A stretch of DNA of 64,000 bases from JAAELZ01 sp965209105. Lineage in GTDB: Bacteria > Pseudomonadota > Gammaproteobacteria > Arenicellales > Poriferihabitantaceae. The notes under the pieces were generated by a model, which saw nothing but the letters and a program-made list of their open reading frames with translations, was not told where the DNA came from and ran no database searches. Shown piece after piece: positions 26,587 to 35,444 of the stretch. The translations under genes were made by a program, and so were the position numbers. Each line of letters begins with the position of its first letter. Position 1 is the first letter of the stretch. The stretch is taken from positions 284,343-348,342 of the forward strand of contig CBDBQB010000039.1 in the NCBI GenBank assembly GCA_965209105.1, given 5' to 3'.

Positions 26587-27048
26587 TTACAGCGCTTCGT
26601 GTGCTGTCGTCATTTGCTGGGCTAAGCTTTGCGCGGTTTCTTTGGAAAGCTGCTCATCGAGGATGGCGTACAAATATTTTTTTTCACGCTCGTCGTGATG
26701 ACTCAAAACATTGCGCATTTTGATGAGTCCGTCTAACCGTTCAACCAATACGGCACGGGCTGATCTGGCATTTTCAATATCCGAAATAGTTTGATCAATT
26801 TTCGGAATCAGACGTTTTAAAATAAGATGATCAGCTTTCATCAGTTGTTGAATATTGTTTTCGAGTGGCGCCGCGAGCGTTTCAATATATTGATGTTCAA
26901 AGTCAATGTGCGCCAGCAAAGAGTCTTTGAAAGACTGCCAGTGCGCTTGTGCAGACGCGAGGTCTAGGGCGGTCAGTGTTTCCAAAAAAGCCTGGTAGCA
27001 CTGATCGAGATGGTCATGCCATTGCTGATTGGCGCGGCTCAGTTTCAT
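26587..27048 (-). CDS. Hemerythrin-like (HHE cation-binding) domain protein
   Basis: Protein of 153 residues. The ATG at 27048 overlaps the ftsX stop as ATGA and is preferred to an in-frame start at 27102 inside ftsX. The pattern fits a four-helix HHE domain: WHDHLDQCY, LLAHIDFEHQYIETL, KADHLILKRLIPKI and LSHHDEREKKYLYAIL. The His and Glu residues are spaced to bind a diiron centre. Hemerythrin-like proteins bind oxygen or nitric oxide or sense redox state; the ligand here is unknown. Its coupling to ftsX on one side and to the nuclease genes on the other is unusual. Confidence 0.72.
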   Translation of the reverse strand: MKLSRANQQWHDHLDQCYQAFLETLTALDLASAQAHWQSFKDSLLAHIDFEHQYIETLAAPLENNIQQLMKADHLILKRLIPKIDQTISDIENARSARAVLVERLDGLIKMRNVLSHHDEREKKYLYAILDEQLSKETAQSLAQQMTTAHEAL

Positions 27049-27956
27049 TGTGGTCGCAGCCCCTGCATATAACGTCGCACGGTGACTTTGGCAGACAACC
27101 ATCCGAGCAAGCCGCTAATGGCCAAAACCACCAATGCGATATCTAGCCGTGCGGGCACTATTTCAAGGCCAATATCGTAGAGTCGGGCGAGTTTCAACAG
27201 CGGTATGGCGAGTAATTTAATGACGATAGCCGAGATCAATACCGCTGCCACACCGCCCAACAAACCTTGTAAAAACCCTAGGTATAAAAATGGTCGAGCG
27301 ATAAAAGGGGGAGAGCCGCCGAGTTGATCAATAATGTCAATTTCATCTTTGCGGATGCTGATCTCGAGCCGGATTGTATTGGCAATGAGCAGCATAATTC
27401 CAATCGATATAATGCTCGCTAATACAACAATGGCGCGTTTTAGAAAAGCGGATAGGGCGCTTAGCTTTTGTAACCATTGAAAATCATATTGAGCGCTTGA
27501 AACACCCGCCAAAGAATTAAGTTCAGCAGATAATTCAGCAATTTTATTGGGGTCATCCGCATTTGAGGGATACACCACAAATACGTCGGGCAATGGATTG
27601 TCGTCTAGCAGTTCAATCGCTTGGTCGAATTGATTTAGCTTGCTAAATTCTGCTAAGCCTTGTTCTGCTGAAATGTATTCTACTGAGTCAAAACGTGAAT
27701 CAGAAGCGAGTTCCACTTTGAGCGACTGAATTTTTTCGTCTGCGAGTTGTTTTTCCAAATATAAGGTAATTTGCGGGCGTTCTTGCCACTGTCCACCAAT
27801 ATTAGATAGGCTGTCCACCAAATTGTACATGACCACGGGGATGCTAAAACCGATACCCAGCGCAAGCAGTGTCATGCTGACGCTTAGGCTGTTTTGCGTG
27901 AACTGACCGAGGGTATAAAAAAATACTTGCAGGTGACGCTTAAACCAACTTTTCAT
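27045..27956 (-). CDS. ftsX: Cell division protein FtsX
   Basis: Inner-membrane subunit of the FtsEX complex, which links the Z-ring to peptidoglycan hydrolase activation. Its 303 residues show the family layout: cytoplasmic N-terminus, TM1 (MTLLALGIGFSIPVVMYNL), a large periplasmic loop (QITLYLEKQLADEKIQ to VSSAQYDFQWLQKL), then three helices (AIVVLASIISIGIMLLIA, FLQGLLGGVAAVLISAIVI and LDIALVVLAISGLLGW). It overlaps ftsE by 4 bp. Confidence 0.95.
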   Translation of the reverse strand: MKSWFKRHLQVFFYTLGQFTQNSLSVSMTLLALGIGFSIPVVMYNLVDSLSNIGGQWQERPQITLYLEKQLADEKIQSLKVELASDSRFDSVEYISAEQGLAEFSKLNQFDQAIELLDDNPLPDVFVVYPSNADDPNKIAELSAELNSLAGVSSAQYDFQWLQKLSALSAFLKRAIVVLASIISIGIMLLIANTIRLEISIRKDEIDIIDQLGGSPPFIARPFLYLGFLQGLLGGVAAVLISAIVIKLLAIPLLKLARLYDIGLEIVPARLDIALVVLAISGLLGWLSAKVTVRRYMQGLRPQ

Positions 27957-28636
27957 TGGCCAGCCACCTCATGCGGCGTGCCGTCTGACACCAATCGGCC
28001 TTGGTCGAGCTTTAGGATATGCGTAGCGGGATCCTTTAGATAACGCGGATCGTGCGTGGCAATCAGAACAGTCACGTCGTGGTGATTGAATTCGTAAAAC
28101 AAATGCATAATCTCATCAGACATTGAAGTGTCGAGATTACCGGTGGGTTCGTCGGCCAATAATATTCTGGGTGAGTTCACCACTGCGCGAGCAATCCCAA
28201 CGCGCTGTTGTTGCCCGCCCGAGAGCGTGATTGGCATCGAGTTTTCTTTGTCGAGCAGCTTAACTTTATCTAGGGCTGCGCGAACCCGGCGGCCTGTTTC
28301 GCGATGGCTGGCCCCTGAAATAATTAATGGCAGGGCAACGTTGTCGAATACGCTTCGGTCATACAGTAATTTGTGATCTTGAAATACACTGCCTAGTTTC
28401 CGACGGTAATAAGGGACTTCTCGATTTTTAATGCGCGTAATATTTTGCTTATCGACCATTACTTCGCCTCGCGTTGCGACGATGCTGTGGGTGATGAGTT
28501 TCAGCAAGCTACTTTTGCCAGCACCAGAGTGGCCAGTCAAATAGTTCATCGAGCCGCGTGCCAAGTTGAACGAAATTGACTTAAGCGCATCGTTGCCGCC
28601 GGGGTAGCGTTTGCTGACGTGGCTAAAGCGTATCAT
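27953..28636 (-). CDS. ftsE: Cell division ATP-binding protein FtsE
   Basis: ABC-type ATPase of 227 residues. Walker A is GHSGAGKSSLLKL, the ABC signature LSGGQQQRVGIARA, and Walker B ILLADEPTG, followed by the switch His in VLIATHD. The N-terminus MIRFSHVSKRYPGGNDAL is typical. It lies between ftsY and ftsX in the conserved ftsYEX order, 12 bp after ftsY. Confidence 0.97.
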   Translation of the reverse strand: MIRFSHVSKRYPGGNDALKSISFNLARGSMNYLTGHSGAGKSSLLKLITHSIVATRGEVMVDKQNITRIKNREVPYYRRKLGSVFQDHKLLYDRSVFDNVALPLIISGASHRETGRRVRAALDKVKLLDKENSMPITLSGGQQQRVGIARAVVNSPRILLADEPTGNLDTSMSDEIMHLFYEFNHHDVTVLIATHDPRYLKDPATHILKLDQGRLVSDGTPHEVAGQ

Positions 28637-28648
28637 TCTATGCTCGTG

Positions 28649-29599
28649 CTAAAGAATTGCATTGGGACTTGAATTTAAATCGGCGGGTAATACTGCCTTG
28701 GCGAAATCTTCTGCGACAAATGGGCGTAAGTCCTCCATCGATTCGCCTACTCCTATATACCGAATAGGCAGGCCATACTGTTCGGCCATGGCGATAATAA
28801 TGCCGCCCTTTGCAGTGCCGTCGAGTTTGGTGACACTCAAACTGGTCACGCCTGCGGTTTGCTTGAAATGCTCAATTTGCGATAGCGCGTTTTGTCCGGT
28901 GGCGGCATCGACCGTTAGCATCACTTCATGGGGCAAATCGGGGTTGGCTTTTTGAAGTACGCGGGTCATTTTGGCCAGTTGATCCATTAAATCTCCATGA
29001 GTATGTTGTCTGCCTGCAGTGTCGATTAATAATACATCAATTCCTTGGCTGATGGCCGATTGGTAGGCATCGAAGGCGACCGCTGCTGCGTCTGATCCAT
29101 GTTGCTGTGCAATGATCGGTACGTCTAGCCGTTCAGCCCAGCTTTGCAATTGTTCAATGGCCGCGGCGCGAAAAGTATCGCCCGCCGCGAGCATGACGCT
29201 TTTACCTTCAGCCTTCAGTCGATGCGCGATTTTCGCGATAGTGGTGGTTTTTCCAACGCCATTGACCCCCACCACTAGCACGACATAGGGGCGGTGTCCG
29301 CTGGGGTCGAAGGCTTGTTCGACGTCGATCAGTAGATCGCGAATTTGCTCTGTGAGTGATGCCAATAGGGCGTCAGCAGATTTTAGTTTGTCGACCTTAA
29401 CTTGCTGGCGCAGCGTTTGAGTGATGCGTTGGGCAGGGCCAATCCCGATATCAGCCATAATGAGCTGATCTTCGATCTCCTCAAAAAGCGTATCGTCAAA
29501 CTGAGCGCCACTTGAAAATACGCTGCTGAGCCCGGCACCGAGTTTTTCGCGTGTCCGACTAAGGCGGCCAAACAGTCCGCGCTTGGGTTTTTCCGACAT
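28649..29599 (-). CDS. ftsY: Signal recognition particle receptor FtsY
   Basis: SRP-receptor GTPase of 316 residues, working at the inner membrane in co-translational targeting. The NG domain has G1 GVNGVGKTTTIAKIA, DTFRAAAIEQLQSW, DTAGRQHTHGDL, and TKLDGTAKGGI. The acidic A domain found in E. coli FtsY is reduced to a short basic start (MSEKPKRGLFGRLSRTREKL), so this is the short form. It is the first gene of ftsYEX and is divergent from rsmD. Confidence 0.97.
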   Translation of the reverse strand: MSEKPKRGLFGRLSRTREKLGAGLSSVFSSGAQFDDTLFEEIEDQLIMADIGIGPAQRITQTLRQQVKVDKLKSADALLASLTEQIRDLLIDVEQAFDPSGHRPYVVLVVGVNGVGKTTTIAKIAHRLKAEGKSVMLAAGDTFRAAAIEQLQSWAERLDVPIIAQQHGSDAAAVAFDAYQSAISQGIDVLLIDTAGRQHTHGDLMDQLAKMTRVLQKANPDLPHEVMLTVDAATGQNALSQIEHFKQTAGVTSLSVTKLDGTAKGGIIIAMAEQYGLPIRYIGVGESMEDLRPFVAEDFAKAVLPADLNSSPNAIL

Positions 29600-29775
29600 G
29601 AATGAGCAGCAAGAAATAGAAATAATGAAGGTGCGTATCCTAACCCGTCTATATCTTGAAGGGAATGGCTGGTGACTAAATCATCAGGAATCAGACTCAG
29701 TTGAATGCATCCGTATTCAGGCGAGCTTAAATTTCGGGGCGATAGGATTGCGTTCAAAGGAAAACTATAGCATGG

Positions 29776-30387
29776 TTGAGGCTTGAATATAAATCACGAG
29801 ACAGCGCGGTGAAGGCAGGAAAAGTTAGAATTATTGGCGGAAAATGGCGTAGTCGTCAGCTCATGTTTCCGGCGGTAAATGCCTTGCGCCCGAGTCCTGA
29901 TGCAGTCAGAGAAACGCTGTTTAATTGGTTAGCGCCGACCATCACGGGCGCGCGCTGCCTTGATTTATATGCGGGTAGCGGTGCCCTCGGTTTTGAGGCT
30001 GTGTCGCGCGGAGCTGTGAGCGCAGTTTTGATTGAAAAGAACGCCAAAGTGGCGCAGGCGCTCAGGAAAAATCAAACACTGATCGACACACAAAACCAAA
30101 TCAGTGTAACGCAGTGTGCTGCCGTGCAATATATTTCTACGGCGACGGCTAATTTTGATTTGGTTTTTCTCGACCCACCATTTGCCACAGACGAGCTGGA
30201 AAAAGCATGTTACCAGTTACAAAAGCATGGTTTAATCGCTGCTAATGGCGTGATCTACCTTGAACGCGCCAGCGATAGAAAGTTGGTGTATCTTCCCGAG
30301 ACTTGGCGCGAAATTAAAAGCGCGCAACGTGGCGGGGTAAAATATGCCTTGTATGAGAGCGCTTTGCACAAATCAGATAACGAGTAA
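29776..30387 (+). CDS. rsmD: 16S rRNA (guanine(966)-N2)-methyltransferase RsmD
   Basis: Methyltransferase that modifies G966 of 16S rRNA during 30S assembly. Motifs are KVRIIGGKWRSRQL, the binding region RPSPDAVRETLFNWLAP, the SAM loop CLDLYAGSGALGFEAVSRG and the catalytic LVFLDPPFATDEL. The start is uncertain: TTG at 29776 lies about 14 bases after AAAGGA, and GTG at 29809 gives a shorter N-terminus of five residues before VRIIGG. An out-of-frame ATG at 29772 opens only a four-codon ORF. Confidence 0.93.
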   Translation: MRLEYKSRDSAVKAGKVRIIGGKWRSRQLMFPAVNALRPSPDAVRETLFNWLAPTITGARCLDLYAGSGALGFEAVSRGAVSAVLIEKNAKVAQALRKNQTLIDTQNQISVTQCAAVQYISTATANFDLVFLDPPFATDELEKACYQLQKHGLIAANGVIYLERASDRKLVYLPETWREIKSAQRGGVKYALYESALHKSDNE

Positions 30388-30389
30388 AA

Positions 30390-30548
30390 ATGCTTAATAC
30401 CCCCCTGTTTTTTGTTGGAAAACTGGCCAATAGCCCGCTATTAGCTGCATTTCCCGCCTTAAACAGAGAAATTTTACCTCATTTTTCTTTCGCGACTAAT
30501 TTATGCAAAACGTTCGATGAATTTAATCTTCTGGCCAACAACCCATGA
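30390..30548 (+). CDS. Small ORF of 52 residues between rsmD and coaD
   Basis: ATG at 30390 begins 3 bp after the rsmD stop. The frame, starting MLNTPLFFVGKLANSPLLA and containing LNREILPHFSFATN, closes with a TGA that overlaps the coaD ATG (CCATGA). The stop-start overlap suggests translational coupling to coaD, but there is only a weak ribosome site (GATAACGAG). No family is recognised. It could equally be a chance frame filling the gap. Confidence 0.35.
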   Translation: MLNTPLFFVGKLANSPLLAAFPALNREILPHFSFATNLCKTFDEFNLLANNP

Positions 30549-31039
30549 GTAATTTACCCAAACGCGCGATTTATGCAGGTACCTTTGACCCGCTGACAAA
30601 CGGGCATACCGATTTGATTGAGCGCGCGCTCAAGCTGTTTCCGGAAGTGGTGGTGGCGGTGGCAGAAAGTTCTGGAAAGTCGCCTTTGTTCAGTTTGAAA
30701 GAGCGGGTAGCGTTAGCGGAACAGGTATTGAAGAATTATTCCAATGCCAGGGTGGTGGGTTTTTCTACTCTGCTGGTTGATTTCGCCCGTCAAATCGATG
30801 CCAGTGTCATCCTGCGGGGCCTGCGCGCTGTGTCAGATTTTGAATTTGAATTTCAGCTGGCAGCGATGAATCGTAGATTAAACAGCGACATTGAAACCGT
30901 GTTCCTGACGCCTGCTGAGAACCACACTTTTGTTTCTGCATCGCTGGTCAAAGAAATCGGTCGTTTAGACGGGGATGTGTCGCAGTTTGTAGATCCACTG
31001 GTTTATACTGCCCTGCGCGAAAAATTTGAACTAAATTGA
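30545..31039 (+). CDS. coaD: Phosphopantetheine adenylyltransferase CoaD
   Basis: Enzyme of 164 residues that makes dephospho-CoA from 4'-phosphopantetheine and ATP, the penultimate step of CoA synthesis. The nucleotidyltransferase signature YAGTFDPLTNGHTDLIERA carries the HxGH-type motif (here NGHTD). VILRGLRAVSDFEFEFQLA and the ATP-binding loop FVSASLVKEIGRLDGDVS are also intact. It clusters with rsmD and the ferredoxin gene, as in many gammaproteobacteria. Confidence 0.97.
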   Translation: MSNLPKRAIYAGTFDPLTNGHTDLIERALKLFPEVVVAVAESSGKSPLFSLKERVALAEQVLKNYSNARVVGFSTLLVDFARQIDASVILRGLRAVSDFEFEFQLAAMNRRLNSDIETVFLTPAENHTFVSASLVKEIGRLDGDVSQFVDPLVYTALREKFELN

Positions 31040-31073
31040 GTTCAATTTAACCACTGATTCACTTTAAACCGAT

Positions 31074-31328
31074 ATGGCACTAAAAATTGACGAACTTTGC
31101 ATCAATTGTGATGTTTGCGAGCCTGAATGCCCCAATGACGCGATTTATATGGGCGCGGAGATCTATGAGATTGACTGGAGTAAATGCACCGAGTGCGTGG
31201 GGCATTTTGACGAGCCGCAGTGTGTTGAAGTTTGTCCGGTCGATTGTATTCCAAAAGATCCAGCGCACCCCGAGACCACAGTTGAGTTGATGGCGAAATA
31301 TGCACAAATGCATCCCCAAAATGTCTGA
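31074..31328 (+). CDS. YfhL-type 2[4Fe-4S] ferredoxin
   Basis: Small electron carrier of 84 residues. The first cluster motif is CINCDVCEPECP. The second, CTECVGHFDEPQCVEVCP, has the extended loop between the second and third Cys that marks the YfhL/Alvin-type ferredoxins, followed by VDCIPKDPAHPE. The redox partner is unknown. It lies 34 bp after coaD and 9 bp before the sugar nucleotidyltransferase gene, probably in one transcript. Confidence 0.93.
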   Translation: MALKIDELCINCDVCEPECPNDAIYMGAEIYEIDWSKCTECVGHFDEPQCVEVCPVDCIPKDPAHPETTVELMAKYAQMHPQNV

Positions 31329-31337
31329 GCCTGTACG

Positions 31338-32453
31338 ATGAAAGCGATGATTCTTGCAGCGGGCAAGGGCACGCGCGTTCAACCGCTAACACATCAACTG
31401 CCCAAACCGATGATTCCGGTCATTGGCAAGCCCGTCATGGAATACCTCATAGAGGAACTTGCGGCACATGGTTTTAACGAAATCATGATCAATGTGAGCC
31501 ATCAGGCGCATCGTATTGAAGAGTATTTCGGCGATGGCCGACGGTGGGGCGTCGATATCGGTTATTCCTTTGAGGGGCATATCGAAAAGGGCGAGGTGAT
31601 TGCCGAGCCGATTGGTTCTGCGGGGGGTATCAAACGTATCCAAGAATTCGGCCAATTTTTCGATGACACCACACTCGTCGTCTGCGGTGATGCGATTATT
31701 GATTTAGACTTGACTGCCGCCGTTCGCAAGCACTGGCAATCCGGTGCCAAAGCCTCAATCGTGACTTATGATGTGGATAAATCGAAAGTCTCCGACTATG
31801 GGGTAGTGGTGTGCGATGGGGATGGGCAGATCACTTCATTTCAAGAAAAACCCAGCGTGGAAGATGCACAATCTACGCTGGTGAACACGGGCATCTATTT
31901 TTTTGAACCCGAAATTATCGATCTGATCCCCAGTGGAGTTGCCTACGATATCGGCGGAGAACTGCTACCAAAGGTGGTCGAGTTAGGCTTACCCTTCAAA
32001 TCAATCAATTTGCCATTTACGTGGATTGATATCGGCCAGTTGGACGATTATTGGTTGACGAATCAGCGTTTAATGCGCGGCGAGATGCGTTCGATCACCA
32101 TGCCGGGCAAGGAAGTACGGCCGCAAATCTGGCAAGGCCTAAATGTGCAGGTTGATTGGGATGAAGTGCGAGTCAATGGCTCGGTCTTTGTCGGTTCAAA
32201 CACCTTAATTGAACCGGGTTGCGAGTTGATTGGTCCTGTGTGGATTGCTCACGGCTGCGTTATTCGATCTGGCGCAAGTATTCGCCGAAGCATGGTTTTC
32301 GAGCATACCTATTTAGGTGCTACAGCGAAAGTGGATGAGGCGATGGTGTTTGGGCACCGCTTGGTCGATCGGCAAGGCCAGCGCCAAGACAGTCTGGCCG
32401 GTGATATCGCATGGGTGGGCGATGCGCGTGACCCTCGATATAAAGCTAAGTAG
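31338..32453 (+). CDS. NDP-sugar nucleotidyltransferase (NDP-sugar synthase)
   Basis: Protein of 371 residues, an activating enzyme that makes an NDP-sugar from a sugar 1-phosphate. The nucleotide-binding motif is MILAAGKGTRVQPLTHQLPK, and the metal-binding region is TLVVCGDAIIDLDL. A left-handed beta-helix-like tail (VNGSVFVGSNTLIEPGCELI, then VWIAHGCVIRSGASIRRS) is similar to mannose-1-phosphate guanylyltransferase and glucose-1-phosphate thymidylyltransferase relatives. The sugar and nucleotide cannot be fixed from sequence alone. No sugar-pathway genes are adjacent. Confidence 0.88.
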   Translation: MKAMILAAGKGTRVQPLTHQLPKPMIPVIGKPVMEYLIEELAAHGFNEIMINVSHQAHRIEEYFGDGRRWGVDIGYSFEGHIEKGEVIAEPIGSAGGIKRIQEFGQFFDDTTLVVCGDAIIDLDLTAAVRKHWQSGAKASIVTYDVDKSKVSDYGVVVCDGDGQITSFQEKPSVEDAQSTLVNTGIYFFEPEIIDLIPSGVAYDIGGELLPKVVELGLPFKSINLPFTWIDIGQLDDYWLTNQRLMRGEMRSITMPGKEVRPQIWQGLNVQVDWDEVRVNGSVFVGSNTLIEPGCELIGPVWIAHGCVIRSGASIRRSMVFEHTYLGATAKVDEAMVFGHRLVDRQGQRQDSLAGDIAWVGDARDPRYKAK

Positions 32454-32477
32454 GCTTAAGGGTTAAATCTCTCAGGT

Positions 32478-32565
32478 CTGTCATTGCTGGCGTAGCGAAG
32501 CAATCTAGTACTGTCTTGCGCGCTGCAAATGGATTACCGCGTTGCTGCGCGCCTCGCAATGACGA
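32478..32565. repeat. Dispersed imperfect inverted repeat copy
   Basis: Starts CTGTCATTGCTGGCGTAGCG followed by AAGCAATCTAGT. Ends GGATTACCGCGTTGCTGCGC followed by GCCTCGCAATGACGAG. The ends are largely complementary, giving a long hairpin. Confidence 0.75.
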
Positions 32566-32602
32566 GAGAGTGCGATTGCACGTAACGTCTTAAATAGGTC
32601 AG

Positions 32603-32695
32603 TCATTCCAACAGGCCTGTCACTGCGAAAACCAGTGAAGCAATCCAGTATTTTTCGCTTGGTGTAAAATAGATTGCTGCGCGTCTCGCAATGAT
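32603..32695. repeat. Dispersed imperfect inverted repeat copy
   Basis: A second copy in tandem with the one at 32478. It starts GTCATTCCAACAGGCCTGTC and contains GTGAAGCAATCCAGT. It ends AGATTGCTGCGCGTCTCGCA followed by ATGATG. Confidence 0.7.
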
Positions 32696-32921
32696 GCGCC
32701 AATCAAGCTTGCGTTGTATTATCTTGTTGAATAACCAATTCACGTGCTTCCTTAGCCTTGTCGGCAATACCATCTTTATATTTAAGCAAGCCTATAATTC
32801 GTTTATAATCCGCGCGCGATTATTTGGGCGTTTTTTTAAGTATGTATAGTGAAAAATTCTGAGGCTAGAATTTTAACTATTCGCCCTGATATTAATTAAT
32901 CCATTTTAACTATATTGCGCC

Positions 32922-33224
32922 ATGCCTATATACGAATATCAATGCCATGCTTGTGGCCACGAACTAGAAGCGATTCAGAAGATGGCTGACGAAGCGTTGG
33001 TCCATTGTCCAGAATGCAATAAGCCCAGCTTGAAAAAGTTAATTTCGGCTGCTGGGTTCCAGCTGAAGGGGACGGGGTGGTATGAAACGGACTTTAAAAA
33101 TTCAGGGAAAAAACCTGAATCAAAATCCGACAATAAATCAGAAGGTCGGGCTAACAACAAAGACAAGCCTAAGACCAGCCCGGCCAACAAATCCGAAGGC
33201 AGCACGAGCTCACAAGCCGCCTAA
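32922..33224 (+). CDS. FmdB-type zinc ribbon protein
   Basis: Protein of 100 residues with the FmdB/CxxC_CxxC regulatory zinc ribbon: MPIYEYQCHACGHELEAIQK with a second pair in VHCPECNKPSLKKLISAAGF. The C-terminal 40 residues are low-complexity and rich in Lys, Ser, Asn and Gly, as usual in the family. Function is not established. It sits directly before aspS (31 bp), its common position. Confidence 0.9.
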   Translation: MPIYEYQCHACGHELEAIQKMADEALVHCPECNKPSLKKLISAAGFQLKGTGWYETDFKNSGKKPESKSDNKSEGRANNKDKPKTSPANKSEGSTSSQAA

Positions 33225-33255
33225 TTTGATCATTAAGTTATAGAGGGTTATCAAG

Positions 33256-35046
33256 GTGCGAACACACTATTGTGGCGATATAAACGAAGTTCAAACTGAT
33301 CAAACAGTGGTCGTGAACGGATGGGTGCAGAATCGCCGTGACCACGGCGGCGTCATATTTATTGATTTGCGCGATAAAAGTGGTGTGCTGCAGGTGGTGA
33401 TCGATCCGGATACACCCGAAGCATTTGCGCTGGCTGATGCGGCGAGAAATGAGTTTGTAATTCAAGCCTCAGGCATCGTTCGGGATCGCCCTGAAGGCAC
33501 GACCAATGCGAATATGTCGACGGGGATGATCGAAGTGCTTGCTAAAGAGATAGAAATACTCAATCGCGCCAAGCCCTTGCCTTTTCAGCTTGACGATAAA
33601 GATATTAGTGAATCAGTTCGGCTTAAATATCGCTTTTTAGATTTACGCCGCCCTGCAATGCAGCGCACACTTCGTCTGCGTCATGCAGTCGTCAAGACTA
33701 TGCGGCGTTTTCTGGAAGACCAGGATTTTGTAGAACTCGAAACGCCGATTTTAACCCGCTCGACCCCCGAAGGTGCGCGCGACTATTTGGTGCCGAGTCG
33801 AACCTATCCCGGCGAATTTTTTGCCTTGCCCCAATCTCCTCAGTTATTTAAGCAATTGTTGATGGTCTCTGGTTTTGAGCGTTACTACCAAGTCGCGCGT
33901 TGTTTTCGGGACGAAGATTTACGCGCGGATCGGCAGCCCGAATTTACCCAGCTCGACATCGAGATGTCATTCATTGACGAAGACGTCATTATTGATTTAA
34001 TGACGGGGATGGTCAGAAATATTTTCACAGATGTCTTAGACGAAAGCTTGTCAGAGGCCTTTCCGAGAATCACCTATGCTGATGCAATGGCGAGATTTGG
34101 AACGGATCGCCCCGATATGCGGATTAAATTGGAGCTGACCGAAGTCTCTGATTTAATGGCGGGCGTAGAATTTAAAGTTTTCTCTGGCCCTGCGAATGAT
34201 GCAAAAGGCCGTGTGGCAGCGGTGCGTATTCCCGGCGGCGCGAGTCTGAGCCGTAAACAGATCGATGCTTATACTGAATTTGTCGGCGTCTATGGGGCAA
34301 AAGGCTTGGCCTATATCAAAGTCAACGATGCTGAGGCGGGCGCTGAAGGTTTGCAATCCCCGATCCTTAAGTTTTTACCCGATGAAGTGGTCGCGCAAAT
34401 TATGGCGCGTACAGAAGCGCAAACGGGTGATCTTATTTTCTTTGGTGCTGATTCAGCAAAAATAGTGAACGATGCGCTGGGTGCCTTGCGCGTGAAAGTG
34501 GCGGAAGATTTAGATTTGGTAGAACCGGGCTGGTCATTTATTTGGGTGGTTGATTTTCCCTTGGTCGAATGGGATGCCAATGCCAAGCGTTGGCAGGCAC
34601 TGCACCATCCATTTACTGCGCCCCAGCCTCAAGATATTGATTTACTCAGTGGCGATGAAGCCGGTCAAGCGCTTTCACGGGCGTATGATTTAGTGCTCAA
34701 TGGGTCTGAAATTGGGGGTGGCTCCATTCGTATTCATCAATCTGATTTGCAACAAAAGGTATTAGATGTTCTGGGAATCGACGCCGAAGAAGCCGAAAAT
34801 AAATTTGGCTTTTTGCTCGATGCGCTTCAATACGGGGCGCCCCCCCACGGCGGGATGGCCTTTGGGATTGATCGCGTGGTGGCAATGATGGCGGGCGTGG
34901 AGTCGATACGTGACGTGATCGCCTTTCCTAAGACTCAAAAAGCATCTTGTTTGCTGACGAAGGCGCCGAGTGACGTGGATGATATGCAGCTTAGAGAATT
35001 GGGTATTAAGTTGCGCAAGCCGAAAGTGAAGGAACCAGAGGCATAG
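33256..35046 (+). CDS. aspS: Aspartyl-tRNA synthetase
   Basis: Class II aminoacyl-tRNA synthetase of 596 residues, the bacterial type. Order of domains: N-terminal OB-fold (VVNGWVQNRRDHGGVIFIDL), the catalytic core with motif 2 YYQVARCFRDEDLRADRQPE and QLDIEMSFIDE, the inserted GAD domain (about residues 300-420), and motif 3 GMAFGIDRVVAMMAG. GTG at 33256 is the start because RTHYCGD is the usual N-terminus, with GAGGG upstream. It is followed by a 400-bp repeat-rich gap before yebC. Confidence 0.97.
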   Translation: MRTHYCGDINEVQTDQTVVVNGWVQNRRDHGGVIFIDLRDKSGVLQVVIDPDTPEAFALADAARNEFVIQASGIVRDRPEGTTNANMSTGMIEVLAKEIEILNRAKPLPFQLDDKDISESVRLKYRFLDLRRPAMQRTLRLRHAVVKTMRRFLEDQDFVELETPILTRSTPEGARDYLVPSRTYPGEFFALPQSPQLFKQLLMVSGFERYYQVARCFRDEDLRADRQPEFTQLDIEMSFIDEDVIIDLMTGMVRNIFTDVLDESLSEAFPRITYADAMARFGTDRPDMRIKLELTEVSDLMAGVEFKVFSGPANDAKGRVAAVRIPGGASLSRKQIDAYTEFVGVYGAKGLAYIKVNDAEAGAEGLQSPILKFLPDEVVAQIMARTEAQTGDLIFFGADSAKIVNDALGALRVKVAEDLDLVEPGWSFIWVVDFPLVEWDANAKRWQALHHPFTAPQPQDIDLLSGDEAGQALSRAYDLVLNGSEIGGGSIRIHQSDLQQKVLDVLGIDAEEAENKFGFLLDALQYGAPPHGGMAFGIDRVVAMMAGVESIRDVIAFPKTQKASCLLTKAPSDVDDMQLRELGIKLRKPKVKEPEA

Positions 35047-35444
35047 CCTAAAAGTCATAAGGGGATGATTACGCCAGTGATGCCTAAAGCTTGATCACGC
35101 GTTCTACCTGAATTTAAGCCGTGCTGGATTGCTTCGCTGCTCTCGCACTGAGGGGCTTAAGTTTTAGTCAGGTGTGTCAGAGCGCTCTGGCATTGCGAGC
35201 GACCTGAAGTAATCGTCAAGTCCTTCCATTTTTATAAGCGTAGTGCGGCAATTTATTAGACAAAAATTGTAGGCCGCCACGTCACTGTGCCCCCCCAATA
35301 TGTCGTATAAAAATACCGTCATTTCGAGCGCAGCGCGGCAATCTACTGGTGATTGAGATTAGAACAAAAAAGATCGCCCCCTCATCACGTTTCCTTGGCC
35401 GTCAATGAGCTATAATTCGGCCAGTTTTCACTATATTGACACCT
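35047..35444. other. Gene-free, repeat-rich stretch between aspS and yebC
   Basis: No supportable gene. It contains fragments of the dispersed repeat near 35117-35155 (GTGCTGGATTGCTTCGCTGC), 35192-35225 (CATTGCGAGCGACCTGAAGT) and 35318-35352 (CGTCATTTCGAGCGCAGCGC). The yebC promoter must be near the right end (ATAATTCGG at 35411), but no clear -35 is seen. Confidence 0.6.
35117..35352. repeat. Broken copies of the dispersed repeat
   Basis: Three pieces in differing orientation, at 35117-35155, 35192-35225 and 35318-35352, share the core GGATTGCTTCGC or its complement. They look like one or two copies rearranged. Confidence 0.5.

Larger units (their letters stand above)
32454..32921. other. 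Gene-free stretch with two dispersed repeats
   Basis: No supportable gene in 468 bp. The left half is filled by two repeat copies (32478-32565 and 32603-32695). The right half is AT-rich and holds the presumed fmdB-aspS promoter. Confidence 0.6.
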
